Part shown: piece by piece, positions 33,604-42,514 of the stretch
How the letters are laid out: the number at the start of each line of letters is the position of its first letter
How positions within the stretch are numbered: the first letter of the stretch is position 1
NCBI RefSeq assembly: GCF_029436685.1
Contig: NZ_JAROCY010000017.1
Coordinates: 35,949 to 99,948, forward strand
DNA length: 64,000 bases
Direction: 5' to 3'
Source: Novosphingobium cyanobacteriorum
GTDB lineage: Bacteria; Pseudomonadota; Alphaproteobacteria; Sphingomonadales; Sphingomonadaceae
Notes under the pieces: model-generated
What the model was told of the DNA's origin: nothing
Databases searched by the model: none
The model's input: the letters and a program-made list of their open reading frames with translations, nothing else
Made by a program: the position numbers and the translations under genes

Positions 33604-34199
33604 TGGTAGTTCACCCCGACCAGCGAGACCGCGCGCAGCGGTTCGCCGCTCGGCTGGGGCAGCAGCAGTTCCACCGCCACGGGCAGGTCGGCGGCGCGCT
33701 CCGGCTCCCACCGGTCCTGCCACAGGCCGTCCTTCATGCGGAAGCGCAGACGCGGCGGTGCGGCAAGCGGAAGCATCACCGAGCCGGCATCCGATGCCGC
33801 GCCATCGGGAAATGGATAGCCCGCGCGTTCCAGCGCCTTGCCTGTCCAGCGCCATTCCACCTTCTGCAGCGATGGCCGTGCCGCACCATCGAGGTTTTCC
33901 CAGCCACTGCGGGTAAGGCGCAGGACCAGCGAGCCCCCGCCTGCTTCGAAGGCGGGGTGCGGCTGGCCGGCTTCATCACGCGCAGGCCGGGCGGCGGCTT
34001 GCGCCAGATCCGCCGTCCACACCGAAAGGAAGCGGCGCATGGCGGCAACCTGCTCGGTCTTGCCCCGGCTGGCAAGTTCCGCATCGACGCTGAAGCGCAG
34101 CAGCGCCAGCGCACCGCCGGCGATCACCGCGAATACGGCGAGCGCGACGAGCATTTCGACGAGGGTGAAGCCGTTGCGCGGCACGCGGGCCATGGTCAT
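33600..34199 (-). CDS. gspJ: Type II secretion minor pseudopilin GspJ
   Basis: A 199-residue pseudopilin with a prepilin leader RVPRNGFTLVEMLVALAVFAV (peptidase cleavage before Phe, Glu at mature +5). The C-terminal beta-rich domain includes DLAQAAARPARDEAG, SLVLRLTRSGWEN and VEWRWTGKALERAG, typical of GspJ. ATG 34199 or a second ATG at 34193 may start it. It is coupled to gspK and overlaps the gspI stop. Confidence 0.93.
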   Translation of the reverse strand: MTMARVPRNGFTLVEMLVALAVFAVIAGGALALLRFSVDAELASRGKTEQVAAMRRFLSVWTADLAQAAARPARDEAGQPHPAFEAGGGSLVLRLTRSGWENLDGAARPSLQKVEWRWTGKALERAGYPFPDGAASDAGSVMLPLAAPPRLRFRMKDGLWQDRWEPERAADLPVAVELLLPQPSGEPLRAVSLVGVNYQ

Positions 34200-34585
34200 G
34201 CGCCGGCCAGCCTGGCCAGATCGAGCGTGAAGGCCTGGCTGGCACGGCCGGGCGTGACCTCGCGCACGGACAGGCGGATGGCCAGCGCGGCGGCATCGGG
34301 GCGGCGGGTAACAGTGCGCGTCCAGCTGAAGACCCGCCCGGCGTTGCGGATGGTGCCGGTGGCATCGCCCACGGGCGGCGGCGCGGGATCGGTAAGGATT
34401 TCGGCCGCCATGTTCTGGGCCACCACCTCACGCAGAAGGCGTTGGTCGAGATCGGCAGTGCGCGCGATCGAGGCGCCTTCCATGCGCATCAGGGCCAGCG
34501 CGGCAATGGCGAAGACCGCCAGCGCGACGAGCAGTTCAAGCAGGGTGAAACCGCTATCAGGCGCAGGGCGGCGGCTATTGCGCAT
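34196..34585 (-). CDS. gspI: Type II secretion minor pseudopilin GspI
   Basis: A 129-residue pseudopilin with leader RPAPDSGFTLLELLVALAVFAIAAL and Glu at mature +5; AEILTDPAP, RVFSWTRTV and RLSVREV follow the GspI pattern. ATG 34585 lies inside the end of gspH (11-base overlap); a longer upstream frame through gspH was rejected. The ATGA-type overlaps show operon gspH-I-J-K. Confidence 0.9.
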   Translation of the reverse strand: MRNSRRPAPDSGFTLLELLVALAVFAIAALALMRMEGASIARTADLDQRLLREVVAQNMAAEILTDPAPPPVGDATGTIRNAGRVFSWTRTVTRRPDAAALAIRLSVREVTPGRASQAFTLDLARLAGA

Positions 34586-35027
34586 CAAGCCGGACCTGCC
34601 CGTTGCGGGCGATATGCACCGCCAGCCGGCGATCGTCCCGCGCCAGCCGCACGGTCGCATCGGCGCTGGCAAGGCCGAGCGAATCGAAGACAAGGCGGGT
34701 GCGTCCTTCCCCCACCGCAGCCTGTGTGCCCTTGCTCCAGGCGGTCAGTTCGAACCCCGAAAGCGGCAGCCAGCGGCCGTCATCGCGCCGTTCGAAGTAA
34801 TATCCGGCATCGCCCACCACCAGCGAAACAGGGCTGGCGGTGGCGATGGCCTGGTCACGCGCGGCCACAGTCCGGGCGGCCATCCGCTCGGCTTCGTTGC
34901 GCAGGGCGGCTTCGTCGCCCGGCAGGGTCATCACCACCACGGCGGCGAGCAGGCCCATGACGAACAGGACGACCATCATCTCGACCAGCGAGAAGCCGTT
35001 GCGGCGGAGATGGATGGCAGCATTCAC
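34575..35027 (-). CDS. gspH: Type II secretion pseudopilin GspH
   Basis: A 150-residue pseudopilin: HLRRNGFSLVEMMVVLFVMGLLAAVV carries the leader and Glu at +5. YYFERRDDGRWLPLSGF and RTRLVFDSLGLASADATVRLA match GspH/FimT. It is the first of four pseudopilin genes; the major pseudopilin gspG and gspC-F, L-M are not in the window, so the system must be split, or this is a second set. Confidence 0.88.
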   Translation of the reverse strand: MNAAIHLRRNGFSLVEMMVVLFVMGLLAAVVVMTLPGDEAALRNEAERMAARTVAARDQAIATASPVSLVVGDAGYYFERRDDGRWLPLSGFELTAWSKGTQAAVGEGRTRLVFDSLGLASADATVRLARDDRRLAVHIARNGQVRLDAQ

Positions 35028-35060
35028 CCGCAGGGTCTTACGCGCGGGAAGCGCAGGCGA

Positions 35061-35495
35061 TCAATCCGTGTCCTGCACGTTGCGAATGGACTGCAGCGCA
35101 TCGATCAGCGCGCCATGATCCTTCTGGTCAAACAAGGCGGTGAAGCGCGATTCGTGGCGATCGATCCGCTCCCATGCGGCCTTGACGATGGCGGCGCCTT
35201 CTGCCGACACGCGCAACGCATGGCTCCGCCCATCCACGCGGGTGCGGGTAACCAGGCCGCGATCCATCAGGCGCGAGATGATCGGCACCATGTTGGCGCG
35301 CTTGATCGACAGCGCCTCCCCCACCTCGCTCTGCGAACAATCGGGGTTCTCGGCGATGATCAGCAGCGTGGTCATCTCCGCAGGACGCATCTCCACGTCG
35401 GAAAGTTCACGTGCGAGATCAGCCATCATCACCGTGGACGCACGACGCAGCTGGTACCCCAGCAGCTTGTCCAGCGAATTTGTCAACGGTGCCAT
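35061..35495 (-). CDS. MarR-family transcriptional regulator
   Basis: A 144-residue winged-helix protein. LGYQLRRASTVMMADLAREL is the dimerisation helix, TTLLIIAENPDCSQSEVGEALSIKRANMVPIISRLMDRGLVTRTRVDGRSHALRVS is the wHTH with wing Asp/Arg, followed by a C-terminal helix. MarR proteins respond to phenolic or lipophilic ligands; here no divergent target is obvious. It lies between rpmE (upstream, with terminator) and gspH (33-base gap). Confidence 0.92.
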   Translation of the reverse strand: MAPLTNSLDKLLGYQLRRASTVMMADLARELSDVEMRPAEMTTLLIIAENPDCSQSEVGEALSIKRANMVPIISRLMDRGLVTRTRVDGRSHALRVSAEGAAIVKAAWERIDRHESRFTALFDQKDHGALIDALQSIRNVQDTD

Positions 35496-35565
35496 GGGGG
35501 CACTCTAGAAATAGCTATCGAGGATAGCAATGGGGGTGCGTGTACCCGCCTGCCCGCACCGCGCA

Positions 35566-35593
35566 CGAAAAAGGGCGGCCGAGGCCGCCCTTC
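35566..35593 (-). terminator. Rho-independent terminator of rpmE
   Basis: AAGGGCGGCC/GGCCGCCCTT hairpin (35571-35592) followed by TTTTT on the minus strand, about 30 bases beyond the rpmE stop. Confidence 0.88.
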
Positions 35594-35621
35594 TGTCGCA
35601 GGTCCCGCAAAGGGGACGCGC

Positions 35622-35846
35622 TCACTTCTTGAGAGTGAGGCCGCCGAAGCGCTTGTTGAACTGGGCGACGCGGCCGCCCTGGTCCAGCTGACGAGTGCCG
35701 CCGGTCCACGCCGGGTGCGAGGTGGGATCGATGTCGAGCGCCAGCGTGTCGCCTTCCTTGCCCCAGGTGGAGCGGGTCTCGAACACGGTGCCGTCGGTCA
35801 TCTGCACCTTGATCATGTGGTAGTCGGGGTGGATATCGGCCTTCAT
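35622..35846 (-). CDS. rpmE: 50S ribosomal protein L31
   Basis: A 74-residue L31: [38 protein letters not shown] and [15 protein letters not shown]. The Cys motif of zinc-binding L31 is absent, so this is the C-minus, zinc-free type. ATG 35846 has a GGAG box; a longer frame upstream is non-coding. It is monocistronic with its own terminator. Confidence 0.96.
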   Translation of the reverse strand: MKADIHPDYHMIKVQMTDGTVFETRSTWGKEGDTLALDIDPTSHPAWTGGTRQLDQGGRVAQFNKRFGGLTLKK

Positions 35847-35954
35847 GGGTCTAGCTCCAATGTGCAACCGGTTCCGACCGGCCGCATAGAATCTGGAAAG
35901 CCGCGCGCATAAGGGAATGGCAGCGCTTTGTCGAGATGAGTCTTTGTTGGGTGC

Positions 35955-36086
35955 GCAAGGCCCATCCGGGCCTTGCTTTGCGGCACCGGCCCGCTCCCCC
36001 GCCCGGCCACCCATTCAGGGTACTCTCGTGGGTGGCCGGGCGGGGGAGCGGGCCGGTGCCGCAAGCCTTGGGCGGATGCCCAAGGC
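35955..36086. repeat. Triple-hairpin palindromic element
   Basis: Three consecutive inverted repeats between rpmE and fabZ: a 9-bp hairpin (35955-35963/35968-35976), a central palindrome with 34-base arms (35980-36013 and 36029-36062) around a 15-base spacer containing TTCAGGGTACTC, and another 9-bp hairpin (36065-36073/36078-36086). The central part shares its left arm and spacer with 679-770, so it is a dispersed REP/MITE-like element. Confidence 0.85.
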
Positions 36087-36093
36087 GCACCAA

Positions 36094-36567
36094 TCAGCTA
36101 TCCGCGATCATCGCTGTGAAGCTGACTTCGGTGGCGATCTTGTCACCCAGCATGGCCTTGCCGGCAAACTTGCAGACGCGGGCGCGCTTCTGGGTGAATT
36201 CGACGTGAAGGTCGAGCAGGCAACCCGGTTCCACCGGAGTGCGGAACTTCGCTTCCTCGATCGCCATGAAATAGACCAGCTTGCCCGTGCCGGCGAGGCT
36301 CAGCGTTTCCACCGCGAGCACGCCCGCGGCCTGGGCCAGCGCTTCGATCTGCAGCACGCCCGGCATGATCGGGCGGCCCGGAAAGTGGCCCTGGAAGAAC
36401 TGTTCGTTCATCGACACGGCCTTGATGGCGTGAATGCGTTCACCCACCACCAGTTCGGCCACGCGATCGACTAGCAGCAGGGGATAGCGGTGCGGAAGCG
36501 CCGCCATCACCTTCACGATATCGAGCTGGAGCGGCGCAGCCGCCGCCCCTTCCACGGTCTCGGTCAT
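36094..36567 (-). CDS. fabZ: 3-hydroxyacyl-[ACP] dehydratase FabZ
   Basis: A 157-residue hotdog-fold dehydratase of type II fatty acid synthesis. The active site His61 and Glu75 lie in [21 protein letters not shown]; the N-terminal [12 protein letters not shown] is also typical. It follows ompH/skp by 23 bases in the envelope cluster. In LPS-producing bacteria lpxD and lpxA flank it; neither is here. Confidence 0.96.
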   Translation of the reverse strand: MTETVEGAAAAPLQLDIVKVMAALPHRYPLLLVDRVAELVVGERIHAIKAVSMNEQFFQGHFPGRPIMPGVLQIEALAQAAGVLAVETLSLAGTGKLVYFMAIEEAKFRTPVEPGCLLDLHVEFTQKRARVCKFAGKAMLGDKIATEVSFTAMIADS

Positions 36568-36590
36568 TGCCCGTGCCCCCGCGCCGTGCC

Positions 36591-37298
36591 TCAGCGGCCT
36601 TCCGGCTGCTTCTTCTTGCCGGCGGGCGCGGCCGCAGCCGGAGCCGCAGCGGCCGGCTGGCCAGCGGCGGCCGCCTGCTGCGCGGCCTGTTCACGCTGCG
36701 CGCGCGGCATCCATCCGGCCGGCGGAACCAGCTGCGCTGCAGGGAACAGGGTGTTGAGCTCGGTCAGCACGTCCTGGCTCAAGTCATAAGCCTTGTCGGC
36801 GGTGACGACGCCATCCGGCGGCAGGACGATGGTGATCTTGCGCTTGGCCGAAGCCTGCTGCAGCGCCTTGCCGATCTGTTCGGAAATCTGTTCCTCGACA
36901 TAGGCTTCCGACAGCTGCAGCGGTGCCAGGATGCGGTTGATCTCTTCCTGGCCGGACTGCTGGATCTGCTGGATCTGCTGGTACTGGGCGCGCAGGGCGG
37001 CTTCGTTGGGGTTCGCGGCCTTGCGATCGGCATCGAACTTGGCGACCAGCGGGTCGATCTGCGCCTGGATCTGCTGGGCACGGGTCTTGGCCTGATCGAT
37101 CTGCGGCTTGTAGGTCGTCTGGCGCTGCTGCGCCGCGGTGCGATAGGCGTTGGACGCGCGCAGCACGCCCGGCAGATCGGCAATGCCGATGCCGGCGACG
37201 ATCGGGCCAGCTGGCGCTGCGGCCTGGGCCATCGCGTGCGGGGCGGCGGAAACGAGAAGGCCGGCAACCAGCGCGGCCGAAGCAATGCGGAGTTTCAT
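36591..37298 (-). CDS. skp: OmpH/Skp-family periplasmic chaperone
   Basis: A 235-residue protein with a signal peptide ([25 protein letters not shown]). The [24 protein letters not shown] start and Gln-rich coiled-coil arms ([47 protein letters not shown]) are the Skp trimer tentacles that hold outer-membrane proteins for BamA. It is longer than E. coli Skp (161) because of an Ala/Pro/Lys-rich tail. The start overlaps the bamA stop as TGATG. Confidence 0.9.
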   Translation of the reverse strand: MKLRIASAALVAGLLVSAAPHAMAQAAAPAGPIVAGIGIADLPGVLRASNAYRTAAQQRQTTYKPQIDQAKTRAQQIQAQIDPLVAKFDADRKAANPNEAALRAQYQQIQQIQQSGQEEINRILAPLQLSEAYVEEQISEQIGKALQQASAKRKITIVLPPDGVVTADKAYDLSQDVLTELNTLFPAAQLVPPAGWMPRAQREQAAQQAAAAGQPAAAAPAAAAPAGKKKQPEGR

Positions 37299-40012
37299 CA
37301 GAACTGGGTTCCCACGTTGAAATTGAAGGTCTTGGGATCGTCGCCATCGACCTTGCTGAGGACCTTGGCGAAGTTGATGCGGAAAGGACCGAACGGCGAG
37401 TTCCAGTTTACACCGATACCGACCGAGATGCGCGGCTTGGGGCTGTTGCCCAGATAAAGCTCGTCATACTTCTGTGCGGGCGTGTTGGCGACGCCATTGG
37501 TGGTCGGCTTGTCGGTCAGGTTGCCACTCGCATCGCGATAGACGATCTGCCCGATCGAGCCAGCTCCGGTCGGGTTGGTCGCGGAGATCAGGGGATTTCT
37601 CACCCCGAACACGGCACCGGCATCCGCGAAGATCGAAGGGCGAAGGCCCATTTCGCGCGCACCAGAACCAAGCGGTATCTCCAGCTCGGCATGCGCCAGA
37701 TAGTAATAGCGCCCGCCAACAGAGTCATCCGACCAGCTGTTGCGATCATTCGAGACAGTGCCGCCCGCACCGGTCACCTGATCGAAACCGCTGTAGAACT
37801 TGCGGATCACGCGCGGGCCGACACCGCGGATGTCAAAGCCGCGGATCTGCGGCTCACCCAGGAAGAAGCGATCGGTCAGGCGCGCACCTTCGATCTCGAC
37901 TCCGTCATTGTCGAAGCGCTTGCTCAACGGCTTGATCGCGCCGCCCTCACCGCGCAGCGAGAACACGAAGCCCTTGCCCAGCGGGAAGTAACGTGCGGCG
38001 TTCGCGGTGATGCGCGCATACTTCACCGACCCGCCAAGGCCTGCGAAGTCGCCGCCGACCACGGCCGTGGTACCCTTGGTGGGGCGAAGGCGGTTGTCGA
38101 GGGTATCATAGACAAGCGAGGCGCCGAGGATCGAACTGGTGCGCTTGCCGATGGCATCGCACAGGTATCGCCCTGCCAGCAGGATCGAGCACTTGCCATT
38201 GAGGAAGTACGTGGCCTGGTCCAGCCGCACATCGTCATAGTTCAGCGTGTAGCGGCCGATCAGCGACATGTATTCGGTGAGCGGAACGCCAGCGCGGATC
38301 TGGAAGCCGGTGGTGGCCTGCTTGTAGGTCGTGTTGCGGTTGGTGTTCAGGAAGTTGAAGCTGTTGTAATCGCGGCGATAGATGTCGACACCCATCGAGA
38401 CGTTGCGATCGAACAGGTAAGGTTCGGTGAAGCTGACCTGGACCGAGCGCGAAAAGCGCGAATAGTCACCCGACAGGCCGACGGTCTGGCCGCGACCGCG
38501 GAAGTTGTTCTGCTGGATCGAGGCCTGGAAAATGAAGCTTTCAAGGCTGGAGAAACCTGCCGAAAGCTGCAGCTGGCCAGTCGGCTTTTCCTCGACGTTG
38601 GCTTCCAGCACGATGCGGTCCTGCGCGGAACCGGGCTTCTGCTCGACTTCGAACTTTTCCTGGAAGTAGCCGAGCGACTTGATGCGGTTGGACGAGCGCT
38701 TGATCTGGTAGGAGTTGAACGCATCGCCTTCAGCCAAGCGGAATTCGCGACGGATCACCTTGTCCTGCGTCAGCGTGTTGCCGTTGACATCCACCCGCTC
38801 GACATAGACGCGCGGCGCCTCGGCAATGCGGAAGGTGACCGACATCGTCAGGTCATCCTTGTTGCGGTTGAAGTCGGGCCGCACGTCGGCAAAGGCATAG
38901 CCGAAGCTGCCCGCCGTCTCGGTAAGGCTGTCGACGGTGTCTTCCACCAGCTTGGCGTCATACCAGTCGCCCTTGCGCAGCGGCAGGCGCTTGGCCAGCT
39001 GTTCGCCATCGAAATCGCGCAGCTGGCTGTCCACCTTCACATCGCCAAGGTGATAGCGCTGCCCTTCCTCGACCACGTAGGTGATGATGAAGTCGCGCTT
39101 GTCGGGCGTGAGTTCGGCCACCGCCGAAACGACGCGGAAATCGGCGTAGCCATTGGTCAGGTAGAACTGGCGCAGCTTCTGCTGGTCGAACGCCAGGCGA
39201 TCGGGGTCATAGCTGGTGCCGCTGGAGAACAGGCGGAAGGCGCGCGCCTGCTTGGTCACCATCTGGCCGCGCAGTTCGCTGTCCGAGAACTTGTCGTTGC
39301 CGATGATGTTGATCTGGCGGACTTTCGACTTCGGCCCTTCCTGGATCTCGAACACGATGTCGACGCGGTTCTGGTCGAGCATGACCATCTTCGGTTCGAC
39401 CGAGGCGGCGAAACGGCCCTGACGCTTGTAGAGCTCGATGATGCGGGCAACGTCCGCACGCACCTTGGACCGGGTAAAGATCTGCCGCGCCGTCAGCTTG
39501 ATCTCGGGGAGGATCTTGTCTTCCTTCAGGCGCTTGTTGCCTTCCAGGATGATGCGGTTGACGACCGGGTTTTCCTTCACCTGGATCACCACGTCGCCAT
39601 TGGCGTTGCGCAGCTGCACTTCGGCGAAGAGCTCGGTGGCGTAGAGGTCTTTCAGAACCTGGTCCGCGCTGGCTTGGGTATAGGGATCGCCCACGCGCAT
39701 GCGGATGTAAGAAAGGATCGTATCGGATTCGAGGCGCTGGGCGCCCTCGATGGTGATCGACTTCACCTGCTGCTGCGCCACGACCGGCGCAGGCGCCGCC
39801 GTGGCTGGCGCGGCAGCCGGGGCATCGAGCGGGATCGGCACGGCCTTGCCCGGCTTGGCCTTCTCGGCCTTGGCCGGCTTCTGCTGCGCCAAGGCGACCT
39901 GAGGTGCGACGCACAGCGCGGTGCTGGCGAGCAGCGCTACCGCGAAGCCCGGACGGCGCCGGGCATCACTGTGGGCCAAGCTGGCGGCCGGGCAGGAGTT
40001 CCTTGCAATCAT
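37298..40012 (-). CDS. bamA: Outer membrane protein assembly factor BamA
   Basis: A 904-residue Omp85 protein with signal peptide (GFAVALLASTALCVAPQVALAQ) and a Lys/Pro/Ala-rich linker, then five POTRA domains (from VKSITIEGAQRLESDTIL to about residue 430) and a 16-stranded barrel ending ...PFRINFAKVL...TFNFNVGTQF with the terminal Phe. LRGFDIRGVGPR-type (IRGFDIRGVGPR) is the conserved VRGF/Y loop-6 motif. It folds beta-barrels into the outer membrane. ATG 40012 gives the signal peptide; the upstream extension was rejected. Confidence 0.95.
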   Translation of the reverse strand: MIARNSCPAASLAHSDARRRPGFAVALLASTALCVAPQVALAQQKPAKAEKAKPGKAVPIPLDAPAAAPATAAPAPVVAQQQVKSITIEGAQRLESDTILSYIRMRVGDPYTQASADQVLKDLYATELFAEVQLRNANGDVVIQVKENPVVNRIILEGNKRLKEDKILPEIKLTARQIFTRSKVRADVARIIELYKRQGRFAASVEPKMVMLDQNRVDIVFEIQEGPKSKVRQINIIGNDKFSDSELRGQMVTKQARAFRLFSSGTSYDPDRLAFDQQKLRQFYLTNGYADFRVVSAVAELTPDKRDFIITYVVEEGQRYHLGDVKVDSQLRDFDGEQLAKRLPLRKGDWYDAKLVEDTVDSLTETAGSFGYAFADVRPDFNRNKDDLTMSVTFRIAEAPRVYVERVDVNGNTLTQDKVIRREFRLAEGDAFNSYQIKRSSNRIKSLGYFQEKFEVEQKPGSAQDRIVLEANVEEKPTGQLQLSAGFSSLESFIFQASIQQNNFRGRGQTVGLSGDYSRFSRSVQVSFTEPYLFDRNVSMGVDIYRRDYNSFNFLNTNRNTTYKQATTGFQIRAGVPLTEYMSLIGRYTLNYDDVRLDQATYFLNGKCSILLAGRYLCDAIGKRTSSILGASLVYDTLDNRLRPTKGTTAVVGGDFAGLGGSVKYARITANAARYFPLGKGFVFSLRGEGGAIKPLSKRFDNDGVEIEGARLTDRFFLGEPQIRGFDIRGVGPRVIRKFYSGFDQVTGAGGTVSNDRNSWSDDSVGGRYYYLAHAELEIPLGSGAREMGLRPSIFADAGAVFGVRNPLISATNPTGAGSIGQIVYRDASGNLTDKPTTNGVANTPAQKYDELYLGNSPKPRISVGIGVNWNSPFGPFRINFAKVLSKVDGDDPKTFNFNVGTQF

Positions 40013-40238
40013 CACCAAGCGCCATCCCGTAGTTCGTGCGGCACACCATTCCGGCAGGCCGCTGACGAGGCGGGCGCATGGCCGGAAAAAACAATTCCGG
40101 CCCTGTGCCCGATGCCGGGGCGGCGCGCAAGCAAGCACGCAAATCGCCACGGCCTTAGCCCCGCAAATTGTGGAAAATCCGGCTCCCCGGCCCGGTACCG
40201 ATCAGGGCGTCTCAGGCCGAAGCCACGACGCCGAACTT

Positions 40239-41363
40239 CTACCCTCCAAACAGCTTCAGCGACGAAAGGTCGATGAAGGTCACGAACAGCATCAGCCCCA
40301 GCACCAGCGCCAGCCCGGTGCGGAACGCCAGTTCCTGCCCGCGCTGGCTGACGGGCCGCCGCCGCACCGCCTCTGCCGCATACATCGCGAGGTGGCCGCC
40401 ATCGAGCACCGGAATTGGCAAGAGGTTGATGAACCCCAAGTTAATCGAGATCATCGCGATGAAGGCGACGAACGGCTGCCACCCGGAAACGAGCTGCTCG
40501 CCCGAAAACTTGGCGATCTTGATCGGCCCGCCCAGTTCCTTCACCTCGCGCTTGCCGGTCACGATCTGGCCCATTGCGGTCATGGTCATGCCGATGATGT
40601 CGCGCGTCTGCGCCACTGCATCGCCCACCGCGCCCACGGGGCCGACCGGCACGCGCTCCACCTGCGTGGGCCCGATGCCGAGGAAGCCGATGCGCTGCGT
40701 ATTGCCGAAGTTGTCGCTGAGTTCCTTGGCCGCCGGCGTGACCGGCAGCGCGATCCGGCGCCCGTCGCGCTCGATCACCAGGTCCATCGCCTCGCCCGGA
40801 TGCTGCGACACTGCCATGCGGATGTCGGTAAAGCTTTCCACGGCGGCCCCGCGCACCGAGACGACGCGGTCGTTCAGCTTCAGCCCGGCCTTTTCGGCAA
40901 CCGAGCCTTCCATGATGATCCCGATCACCGGAGGCGAAACGACGCGGCCATAAGCCATGGTGAAACCGGCGAGGATGATCACCGCCAGCGCCAGGTTGGT
41001 GAGCGGCCCTGCCAGCACGATCAGCGCGCGCTGCCACAGCGGCTTTGCCTGGAATGTGGCATTGCGCTCCTCCGGCGGCAGCGCAAGCCACTCCGCACTG
41101 GGCTGGCTGGCGGGGTTCATGTCTCCCGCAAATTGCACATAGCCGCCAAGGGGCAGCGCTGCGATCTTCCAGCGGGTGCCGCGCTTGTCGGTCCAGCCGA
41201 CCAGTTCCTTGCCGAAGCCGATCGAAAATACATCGGCCTTCACCCCGAACAGTCGCCCGACGATGTAATGGCCATATTCATGGACGAAGACGAGCGGCCC
41301 CAGCACCAGCACAAAGCCCAGCAGGGTGATCAGCAGGCCGGGCGAATGCATCTCTGGCGTCAA
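40239..41363 (-). CDS. rseP: RIP zinc metalloprotease RseP
   Basis: A 374-residue site-2 protease. The HExxH motif is His28-Glu29-x2-His32 in VFVHEYGHYIVGRLFG; a PDZ domain (VIGIIMEGSVAEKAGLKLNDRVVSV) occupies the periplasmic part, and NLLPIPVLDGGHL supplies the distal Asp ligand. It cleaves anti-sigma factors or signal-peptide remnants in the membrane. It overlaps dxr by 4 bases (ATGA) and leads into bamA. Confidence 0.95.
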   Translation of the reverse strand: MTPEMHSPGLLITLLGFVLVLGPLVFVHEYGHYIVGRLFGVKADVFSIGFGKELVGWTDKRGTRWKIAALPLGGYVQFAGDMNPASQPSAEWLALPPEERNATFQAKPLWQRALIVLAGPLTNLALAVIILAGFTMAYGRVVSPPVIGIIMEGSVAEKAGLKLNDRVVSVRGAAVESFTDIRMAVSQHPGEAMDLVIERDGRRIALPVTPAAKELSDNFGNTQRIGFLGIGPTQVERVPVGPVGAVGDAVAQTRDIIGMTMTAMGQIVTGKREVKELGGPIKIAKFSGEQLVSGWQPFVAFIAMISINLGFINLLPIPVLDGGHLAMYAAEAVRRRPVSQRGQELAFRTGLALVLGLMLFVTFIDLSSLKLFGG

Positions 41364-42514
41364 CGAACGGGCTCCATCGCTTCACGCGCCTTCACCCGCG
41401 CCTCGCGGTCCACGGCAATCACCTCGTCCAGCGAGGCGGGCGGTGGCAGCGGGCAGGATTCCAGCACGTTTTCAGCACACTGCACGATTCGGGTGAACGC
41501 AATCTGACCATCGAGGAACGCAGCGACGGCGATCTCGTTCGCGGCGTTGAGAATGGCTGGCGCGGCCCCGCCCGCGATCACCGCTTCACGCGCCAGGCGG
41601 GTGGCGGGAAAACGGGACTCATCGGGGTGGCGAAATGTCAGTTCGCCGATCGCGGCAAGATCCAGCGGGGCACAGGGCGTGTCCATGCGTTCGGGCCAGG
41701 CCAGCGCCGAAGCAATCGGCACGCGCATGTCCGACGGGCCCAATTGCGCCAGGGTCGAACCGTCACGATATTCGACCATCGAATGGACGATGGACTGCGG
41801 GTGGACGATGATCCGCAGCCGCTCGACGCCCACCGGAAAGAGGTGGAACGCCTCGATGAATTCCAGCCCCTTGTTCATCATCGTGGCGGAATCGACGCTG
41901 ATCTTCGCGCCCATCGACCAGTTGGGATGCTTGACCGCCTCGGCTGGGGTGGCGGCATGGAGCCGGTCCAGCGACCAGTCACGGAACGGGCCACCGCTCG
42001 CCGTCAGCGTGATCCAGCGTACGTGGGCGGGGTCGTTGCCGGTCAGGCACTGGAAGATGGCGTTGTGTTCGCTGTCCACCGGCAGCAGGGTGGCGCCCGT
42101 GCGCGCGACGGCAGCCGTCATCACGAAGCCTGCGGAAACCAGCGCTTCCTTGTTGGCCAGCGCCACGACCTTGCCCTGCTCGATCGCCGCCATGGTTGGG
42201 GCAAGGCCCGCACAGCCGACGATGGCGGCCACCGTGATGTCGGCCCCGCGCGCGGCAGCCTCCACCAGCGCGGCTTCGCCTGCTGCAGCCTCGATCCCCG
42301 ATCCGGCCAGCGCCTCGCGCAGATCGGCAAGGCGGGATTCGTCGGCGACCACGGCCACTTCTGCGCCAAATTCACGCGCCAGGACGGCGAGTTCCGCCGC
42401 CTGCGCATTGGCGGTGAGCGCCAGCACGCGGAAGCTGTCACGGTTGCGCCGCACCAGGTCCAGCGTGGATGCGCCGATCGACCCGGTGGCGCCAAGGACG
42501 GTGATCGTCCGCAT
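41360..42514 (-). CDS. dxr: 1-deoxy-D-xylulose-5-phosphate reductoisomerase
   Basis: A 384-residue MEP-pathway enzyme making MEP from DXP with NADPH. LGATGSIGASTLDLV is the NADPH-binding loop, LLPVDSEHNAIFQ the metal-site region, TASGGPFRD the flexible loop, and HPNWSMGAKISVDSATMMNKGLE the catalytic stretch. ATG 42514 shares a base with the cdsA stop (TGATG), preferred to a start six codons earlier. It feeds isoprenoid synthesis alongside uppS. Confidence 0.96.
   Translation of the reverse strand: MRTITVLGATGSIGASTLDLVRRNRDSFRVLALTANAQAAELAVLAREFGAEVAVVADESRLADLREALAGSGIEAAAGEAALVEAAARGADITVAAIVGCAGLAPTMAAIEQGKVVALANKEALVSAGFVMTAAVARTGATLLPVDSEHNAIFQCLTGNDPAHVRWITLTASGGPFRDWSLDRLHAATPAEAVKHPNWSMGAKISVDSATMMNKGLEFIEAFHLFPVGVERLRIIVHPQSIVHSMVEYRDGSTLAQLGPSDMRVPIASALAWPERMDTPCAPLDLAAIGELTFRHPDESRFPATRLAREAVIAGGAAPAILNAANEIAVAAFLDGQIAFTRIVQCAENVLESCPLPPPASLDEVIAVDREARVKAREAMEPVR

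Noticed and set aside
37691..40276. 861-codon open frame on the plus strand opposite bamA
   Set aside because: The protein has no domain signature and the bamA frame shows clear POTRA/barrel motifs; it is a GC-rich antisense shadow.
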